From positions 3,410,001 to 3,474,000 of the forward strand of contig NZ_AP024643.1 of the NCBI RefSeq assembly GCF_019977195.1: a stretch of DNA of 64,000 nucleotides, read 5' to 3'. Origin of the DNA: Arthrobacter sp. StoSoilA2 (GTDB lineage Bacteria > Actinomycetota > Actinomycetes > Actinomycetales > Micrococcaceae). A program made the translations under genes and the position numbers. A model generated the notes under the pieces. It did not search any database. It worked only from the letters and a program-made list of their open reading frames with translations, and was not told the origin of the DNA. Positions 58,996 to 64,000 of the stretch are shown in pieces; the stretch's first letter is position 1; every line of letters begins with the position of its first letter.

Positions 58996-60033
58996 TTACT
59001 CCTGCGCCCACAGATTGATGTCGGATTCGACGGCGAACTCATCGATCGCAGTCAGCTCATCAATGGAGAACTTCAGGTTGTTGATGGCGCTCAGCGTGTC
59101 TTCAAGCTGCGAAACGCTGGACGCTCCAACAAGCGCGGATGTTACGGGAGAGCCCTTCGGCTGGTCCCGGAGAATCCATGCGATGGCCATCTGCGCGAGG
59201 GTCTGTCCACGGCCCTCGGCGATAGCGTTGAGTCCCCGAACGCGGTCCAGCTTGTCCTCCGTCAAGGCGGATTCGGAGAGGAACCGTTCCTTCGCGGCCC
59301 GCGAGTCAGCCGGAACACCGTTGAGGTAGCGGTTGGTCAGCATGCCCTGGGCAAGAGGCGAGAAGGCGATGGAGCCGGCGCCCACCTGGTCCAGTGCCTC
59401 GTAGAGGTTCGGCGAGCCATTCTCGGTCCACCGGTTCAGCATGGAGTAGCTGGGCTGGTGGATCAGCAGAGGCGTGCCGAGCTCCTTCAGGATCCGGGCT
59501 GCCTCGAGTGTTTGCTCGGGGGTGTAGGAAGAGATACCTGCGTACAAGGCTTTGCCGGACCGGACCGCGTAGTCCAGCGCCCCCATTGTTTCCTCCAATG
59601 GAGTCTCAGGATCCGGACGGTGGCTGTAGAAGATGTCCACATAGTCCAGGCCCATGCGCTGCAGGGACTGGTCAAGGCTGGAGATCAGGTACTTGCGGGA
59701 TCCCCATTCACCATAGGGGCCCGGCCACATGTAGTAGCCGGCCTTGGTGGATATGACGAGCTCGTCACGGTACGGCTTGAAGTCTTCCTTTAGGTGGCGT
59801 CCGAAGTTCGTTTCCGCCGATCCATCCGGCGGGCCATAGTTGTTGGCGAGGTCGAAGTGGTTGACGCCCAGATCGAAGGCACGGCGCAGGATGGCGCGCT
59901 GTTCGTCGAACCGCTTGTCGTCGCCGAAGTTGTGCCAAAGGCCCAGCGAGATAGCGGGGAGCTTGAGCCCACTGCGTCCGACGCGGCGGTAGGGCATGGT
60001 TTCGTAGCGGTTTTCCGCAGCCGAATAAGTCAT
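58996..60033 (-). CDS. aldo/keto reductase (YghZ-like)
   Basis: A 345-residue NADPH-dependent aldo/keto reductase. YRRVGRSGLKLPAISLGLWH opens the barrel, NHFDLANNYG holds the catalytic Asp and Tyr, and the NADP loop is read at VTSALVGASSVSQLED. YYMWPGPYGEWGSRKYLISS is typical of the YghZ group, which reduces L-glyceraldehyde-3-phosphate and methylglyoxal in E. coli. The ATG at 60033 follows GGCAGG; an ATG three codons upstream is possible. A terminator follows. Role: aldehyde detoxification, inferred. Confidence 0.9.
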   Translation of the reverse strand: MTYSAAENRYETMPYRRVGRSGLKLPAISLGLWHNFGDDKRFDEQRAILRRAFDLGVNHFDLANNYGPPDGSAETNFGRHLKEDFKPYRDELVISTKAGYYMWPGPYGEWGSRKYLISSLDQSLQRMGLDYVDIFYSHRPDPETPLEETMGALDYAVRSGKALYAGISSYTPEQTLEAARILKELGTPLLIHQPSYSMLNRWTENGSPNLYEALDQVGAGSIAFSPLAQGMLTNRYLNGVPADSRAAKERFLSESALTEDKLDRVRGLNAIAEGRGQTLAQMAIAWILRDQPKGSPVTSALVGASSVSQLEDTLSAINNLKFSIDELTAIDEFAVESDINLWAQE

Positions 60034-60102
60034 ACGTACCATCCTGCCACTGCACAGATCACCGTGTTCGGGCTGTCCGCAATGTGGGCGCCGTCACCCT
60101 TT

Positions 60103-61887
60103 TCACTGCTCGCCTTGCTGGACGCGCACGACGGCGGCGCTCCCACCGGGCAGGGTCAGCGAACCGTCGTCGAGGGCTACTTCGGTGTCGGTTGCCAGCA
60201 GCAGGGACCCAGCCATAGGCGAATCCAACGGCTCGTCTCCAAAGTTGCACACCACGCGGATGGCACCACGGGTCAACTCCAGCCAGTGCTCGTCGTCGTC
60301 GAACTCCACCGTGGTCTCGCCGAAACCACCGTTCACGAGCTCCGGCGTATTGCGGCGCAGCTGTGCTAAATCCCGATACAGCTGCAGTAGGCGTGCGTGG
60401 TCCCCCGTGCTTGGCTCGCTCCAGTCCAGCTTTGAACGCTTGAAAGTTTCGGGGTCCTGGGGGTCCGGCACAACGGCAGGGTCCCAGCCCATCCGTTCGA
60501 ATTCCTTGATCCGGCCCTTCGCTGTGGCCTTCCCCAATTCCGGTTCGGGGTGGGAGGTGAAGAACTGCCACGGCGTGGAAGCCCCAAATTCCTCGCCCAT
60601 GAAGAGCATGGGCGTGAAGGGCGATGTCATGGTCAGCACTGCGCCGATCGCCAACCGACCAAATGACAGTGATGCCGTGAGCCTGTCACCGGTGGCACGG
60701 TTGCCGATTTGGTCGTGGTTCTGCAGGCAAACCACCAACGCTGAAGGATGCGCGAGGTCGTGCCGGATCGGCCGGCCGTGGTGGCGTCCCCGGAAACTTG
60801 AGTAGCTGCCATCGTGGAGGAAGCCGTGCTTGAGGACCTTGGCGAGGACAGCGAGGGACTCGAAGTCGGCGTAGTATCCGGTGGTTTCACCGCTAAGGTT
60901 CACGTGGAGGGCGTGGTGGAAGTCGTCGCTCCATTGGCCTTCCAAGCCATAACCGTTGTCCTTGCGGGGATAGATCAGGCGCGGATTGTTCAGGTCCGAT
61001 TCCGCGATGAGCGTTCGCGGAATGCCGGTCTCCGCCTCGATCTGGTCCCCCAGCGCGCCAAAGTCCTCAAGGATGTGCACGGCACGTTCGTCGCGCAGGG
61101 CGTGCACGGCGTCCAGCCTGAGCCCGTCTACGTGATAGTCACGGAGCCACATCGCCGCATTCTCCAGAATGTACCGGCGAACCTCATCGGAGCCCGGGCC
61201 ATCGAGGTTTACCGAATCGCCCCAGGTGTTCCCCTCCCCCGATTTCAGGTAGGGGCCAAATTTGGGAAGGTAGTTGCCGCTGGGTCCAAGATGGTTATAG
61301 ACAACGTCCTGGATGACCCCCAAGCCAGCGGCGTGGGCGGCGTCGACGAACCGTTGATAGGCCTCGGGGCCACCGTAGGGCTCGTGGATGGCGTACCAAA
61401 GCACGCCGTCGTAACCCCAGTTGTGAACTCCGTTGAATGCGTTGACCGGCAGCAGTTCGATGAAGTCGACGCCCAAGTCGACCAAGTAGTCCAGTTTCCT
61501 GGCGGCAGCGTCAAGTGTGCCTTCGGGAGTGAACGTGCCCAGGTGGAGCTCGTAGATGACGGATCCCTTGAGGCTGCGCCCCTTCCACTCGCCATCCCCC
61601 CAGTGGTAAGCGGCAGGATCGAAGGTGGCCGACAGCCCATGCACACCGTCCGGCTGTCGCCTTGAGCGTGGATCGGGAAAGGGTCCCTCGCCGTCCACGA
61701 TGTAGCCGTACGCTACCGCGTCGCCTTCGTTGCCGGTGACCTCGGCGGACGCGCGCCACCAACCGGTAGCGCCGCCGTCGTGAATTTGTTCCATCGCGTG
61801 CTCGCTACCCCCGGCGAGCAGCTTCACTGTGCCGGCGTTGGGCGCCCAGACGTCATAGCGGTTTTTTCCAGCAGCGTGCTCCAGCAT
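60103..61887 (-). CDS. treZ: malto-oligosyltrehalose trehalohydrolase
   Basis: A 594-residue GH13 enzyme that releases trehalose from maltooligosyl-trehalose. The N-terminal CBM48-like domain (YDVWAPNAGTVKLLAGG) precedes the barrel. Catalytic residues are the nucleophile Asp in VDGLRLDAVHAL, the acid Glu in TLIAESDLN and the third Asp in VCLQNHDQIGNRA. SVIYELHLGTFTPEGT is a TreZ hallmark. The ATG at 61887 follows AGGGGA; the frame further upstream overlaps treY and is rejected. It follows treY by 70 bases in one operon. Confidence 0.96.
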   Translation of the reverse strand: MLEHAAGKNRYDVWAPNAGTVKLLAGGSEHAMEQIHDGGATGWWRASAEVTGNEGDAVAYGYIVDGEGPFPDPRSRRQPDGVHGLSATFDPAAYHWGDGEWKGRSLKGSVIYELHLGTFTPEGTLDAAARKLDYLVDLGVDFIELLPVNAFNGVHNWGYDGVLWYAIHEPYGGPEAYQRFVDAAHAAGLGVIQDVVYNHLGPSGNYLPKFGPYLKSGEGNTWGDSVNLDGPGSDEVRRYILENAAMWLRDYHVDGLRLDAVHALRDERAVHILEDFGALGDQIEAETGIPRTLIAESDLNNPRLIYPRKDNGYGLEGQWSDDFHHALHVNLSGETTGYYADFESLAVLAKVLKHGFLHDGSYSSFRGRHHGRPIRHDLAHPSALVVCLQNHDQIGNRATGDRLTASLSFGRLAIGAVLTMTSPFTPMLFMGEEFGASTPWQFFTSHPEPELGKATAKGRIKEFERMGWDPAVVPDPQDPETFKRSKLDWSEPSTGDHARLLQLYRDLAQLRRNTPELVNGGFGETTVEFDDDEHWLELTRGAIRVVCNFGDEPLDSPMAGSLLLATDTEVALDDGSLTLPGGSAAVVRVQQGEQ

Positions 61888-61957
61888 CGTGTCCCCTGTG
61901 CTTGTTTTAGCTTGCGTTGCAGTGGCGGTGTTGGTGGGTGTTCGTGTTTTCAGCGGA

Positions 61958-64000
61958 TCAGTCAGTGGGCACCAGCAGAGCCACCGGGTAGTGCTCCAGC
62001 AGCGTAGCGACCGCGACCGAACCGGCGTCATAAATGGTCCCGGTCAGTTCGTCATGACAGTTCACCGGCAAGTCGATAGCCGTGTCCCGCCAGCCGCCTT
62101 CGCGGGCGAGCCGCTTGGGCAGCCGCGTGCCAACGGTGACCACGCCAGGTGCGTCCGCCCCACGGTTGAAGGCAACTACGTGATCAGCGGCGGCGCCGCT
62201 CGCGTGCACGGGCTGGTAACCAGCAAACAGTTCCGGCCGGTCACGACGTAACCTGAGCGCCCTGGATACCACCAGCAGTTTGGCGGCTTCCTCTGTGAAA
62301 GCGGGCCGCGCACCAGTATCGAGTTCTGCGAGCGCCGCGATCCGGGCTTGAAAGTCCACTGGCCGCCGGTTGTCGGGGTCGGTCAATGAACCGTCCCGGA
62401 ACTCTGTGCCCTGATAGACATCCGGAACGCCCGGCATGGTCAGTTGGATGAGCTTGGCTGAGAGTGAGTTCGACGTTCCAAAAGGTTCCAGTTCCTCGAC
62501 GAAGTTCTCCAACGCGGCAGCGACCTCGGGGACGTCAAAAACGGCGTCGACGGCGGCAGTCAAGTGACGCTCGAAGTCCAGGTTGGGATCGGTCCAGTTG
62601 GTCGAATTTCCGGCTTCGCGGGCGGCCTTGAGTGCATACGATTGGAGGCGCCCACGGTCGGCGGGCCAAGCGCCGGCAATTGACTGCCAAACGAGGGCTG
62701 CCAGCGGACCGTCCGGGATGGGCGCCAGTTCCTGGACAGTGCCGAGGAATAGTTCCCATTCGGGGACGGATTCGGAAATGACCGAAATCCTGGCCCGGGC
62801 GTCCTCGCTGCGCTTGGTGTCATGCGTGCTCAGCGTGGTCATGGAAAGCGGGATCTCTGCCTGACGCCGTGCCATGCGCCCATGGAACCCGTCAGGGGAA
62901 AGCGCAAATTCAGTGGGATCAGCTCCCACTTCGGTGAGCGTCCCCAAGCGTGTGTAGCGGAAGAACGCGGTGTCCTCCACGCCCTTCGCCATAACCATTC
63001 CTGAGGTCTGTTGGAAGCGACGTGCCAGTTCCCCGGTGGGATCAACCAGGAGCGGGCGCAACCCGTTCAGCACAGACAGGAGCCCGGGCCGGTGTTGCCC
63101 GGCGCGCTCTATGGCTTCTTCCAGAATCTCCTGGCCGTGCGGCAGGTAGGTCCTGTAGACGGGGAACCAGCAAATAATCTCGGCCAGCGCATCGGCTACG
63201 TCGGCGCGCGGCAATTCCGGCGACTCGGGAACAAGCCGGGACAACCGGAGGATCTCGGACCTCAGGATGCCATCGGCGATGCGACGTTTGGTCCCGTGGA
63301 TCATGTCCTCATAGTCAGCGGGCCGGGCTGCATCCCGCAGCCGGGCGTCGAGGGAATCCAGGTATTCCTCGGCTGCGGGGTCGACGAACAGACGGTCTAC
63401 GTCCGCCAGTGCGTCATACCCTGTGGTGCCTTCGCAATCAAAGGTTTCCGGCAGTTTCTCCCCAGGCTCAAGGATCTTCTCCACCAGGAGGTACGCCCCG
63501 CCTGTCTCCTTGCGAAGCCTTGCCAGATACCCTTCCGGATCGGCCAGCCCATCGGGGTGATCGATCCTGAGACCATCCACCAGCTCTTCCCGGAACCAGC
63601 GCACGATTTCCTCGTGCGCCTCATCGAAGACCCACGGAACCTCGACGCGCACGCCTGCCAGCGTGTTCACTGCGAAGAAGCGGCGGTAGTTCAGTTCCGC
63701 GTCCGCGCGCCGCCAGCCCACCAGTTCATAGTGCTGCCGCGCATGAACGTCCTGCGGGCTGTCTCCGGCACTGAAGCTGCCCTCGGCCAACGGGAATCGG
63801 TGATCGTAGTAGTGCAGTTCGCCGTCCACCACCGTGAGTTGTTCAAGGTCGTCATCGCTGCCAAGCACGGGGATGCGGATCTTTCCGCCACCAAAGTCCC
63901 AGTCGACGTCGAACGCTTCTGCGTACTTGGACGAGCGCCCCTCTTTCAGGAGCTGCCACCACCAGGCATTCTGTCCCGGTGACGCGACACCCATATGGTT
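61958..64000 (-). CDS. treY: malto-oligosyltrehalose synthase, C-terminal part
   Basis: The last 680 residues of TreY, which converts the reducing end of maltodextrin to a trehalose unit. The gene runs off the right edge; the first codons seen read NHMGVASPGQNAWWW, the family motif near residue 90-100 of the full protein. EVPWVFDEAHEEIVRWF, VDGLRIDHPDGLADPEGYL (catalytic Asp) and LLVEKILEPGEKLP (catalytic Glu) are intact, and ALSTHDTKRSEDARAR-like STHDTKRSEDARARI holds the third acid. It is followed by treZ. A glycogen-debranching treX gene is expected beyond the edge. Confidence 0.96.
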   Translation of the reverse strand, partial: NHMGVASPGQNAWWWQLLKEGRSSKYAEAFDVDWDFGGGKIRIPVLGSDDDLEQLTVVDGELHYYDHRFPLAEGSFSAGDSPQDVHARQHYELVGWRRADAELNYRRFFAVNTLAGVRVEVPWVFDEAHEEIVRWFREELVDGLRIDHPDGLADPEGYLARLRKETGGAYLLVEKILEPGEKLPETFDCEGTTGYDALADVDRLFVDPAAEEYLDSLDARLRDAARPADYEDMIHGTKRRIADGILRSEILRLSRLVPESPELPRADVADALAEIICWFPVYRTYLPHGQEILEEAIERAGQHRPGLLSVLNGLRPLLVDPTGELARRFQQTSGMVMAKGVEDTAFFRYTRLGTLTEVGADPTEFALSPDGFHGRMARRQAEIPLSMTTLSTHDTKRSEDARARISVISESVPEWELFLGTVQELAPIPDGPLAALVWQSIAGAWPADRGRLQSYALKAAREAGNSTNWTDPNLDFERHLTAAVDAVFDVPEVAAALENFVEELEPFGTSNSLSAKLIQLTMPGVPDVYQGTEFRDGSLTDPDNRRPVDFQARIAALAELDTGARPAFTEEAAKLLVVSRALRLRRDRPELFAGYQPVHASGAAADHVVAFNRGADAPGVVTVGTRLPKRLAREGGWRDTAIDLPVNCHDELTGTIYDAGSVAVATLLEHYPVALLVPTD

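Noticed and set aside
61888..62031. N-terminal extension of TreZ
   Set aside because: The frame overlaps treY, its residues are Arg/Thr rich without family match, and a good ribosome site precedes the ATG at 61887.

Overview
The window is chromosomal DNA of a high-GC Gram-positive bacterium, most likely Arthrobacter or Paenarthrobacter (Micrococcaceae). The taxon rests on MshA (mycothiol synthesis), a GuaB3-type IMPDH paralogue, a GlpR/SepX-like membrane protein beside galU, the TreY/TreZ trehalose pathway, CIRCE-controlled groESL and many apparently leaderless genes. The content is mostly conserved housekeeping. No phage, transposase, CRISPR array or rRNA was seen. No gene-free stretch exceeds 300 bases; the longest, 31660-31916 upstream of guaB, holds only a 14-base direct repeat.

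Layout. 1-5975: start of a ROK-family gene (minus), nitronate monooxygenase, a LysR regulator with a divergent MFS exporter, then two Lrp/AsnC regulators around a second MFS gene. 6023-8643: DUF1761 membrane protein, CorA transporter and ZapE/AFG1 ATPase, tightly packed. 8672-10901 (minus): ferritin, a coupled pair of FluC fluoride channels, UspA protein and PhnA-like zinc ribbon. 11004-11442: cold shock gene with promoter and terminator, then tRNA-Ala(CGC). 11455-16927: frameshifted NAD(P)-binding protein, GlpR/SepX-like protein, RimJ-type acetyltransferase, galU, 5-formyl-THF cyclo-ligase, FmdB/Ruc-like zinc ribbon and a SAF-domain protein. 16988-21277: a 1429-residue UPF1-like helicase-nuclease relative whose ATPase motifs are degenerate. 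21406-31659: guanine nucleotide genes (guaA, guaB3, guaB) interspersed with SURF1, DUF3817, a PTS IIA protein, glpD and an ABC exporter. 31917-36070: two tandem AT3-SGNH acyltransferases. 36257-39575: FAD monooxygenase, PQ-loop-like membrane protein and LuxR-type regulator with unusual repeats between them. 39751-41912: groEL, groES and two CIRCE operators. 41937-45861: small membrane protein, THUMP-like methyltransferase, shikimate-dehydrogenase-like protein, and a Zur-type locus (zinc-free L36 plus COG0523 protein). 46011-51381: GCS2 ligase and the tRNA t6A cluster alr-tsaE-tsaB-rimI-tsaD. 51432-58825: PfkB kinase, GH4 glycosidase, GNAT, mshA, fhs and ino1. 58996-64000: aldo/keto reductase, treZ and truncated treY.

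Gene links. Ino1 makes the inositol phosphate used by MshA. TreY and TreZ make trehalose from maltodextrins. TsaB, TsaD and TsaE make t6A37 on tRNA. The COG0523 gene and rpmJ look like a zinc-starvation unit. At least 20 genes start at an ATG or GTG placed 6 or 7 nt after a TANNNT -10 box, so leaderless mRNAs seem common.

Most notable: the helicase relative with Gln in place of the Walker A Lys; a 63-base palindromic element present twice, one copy supplying the stop codon of a gene; a 32-base tandem repeat; and the leaderless Zur-controlled promoter.
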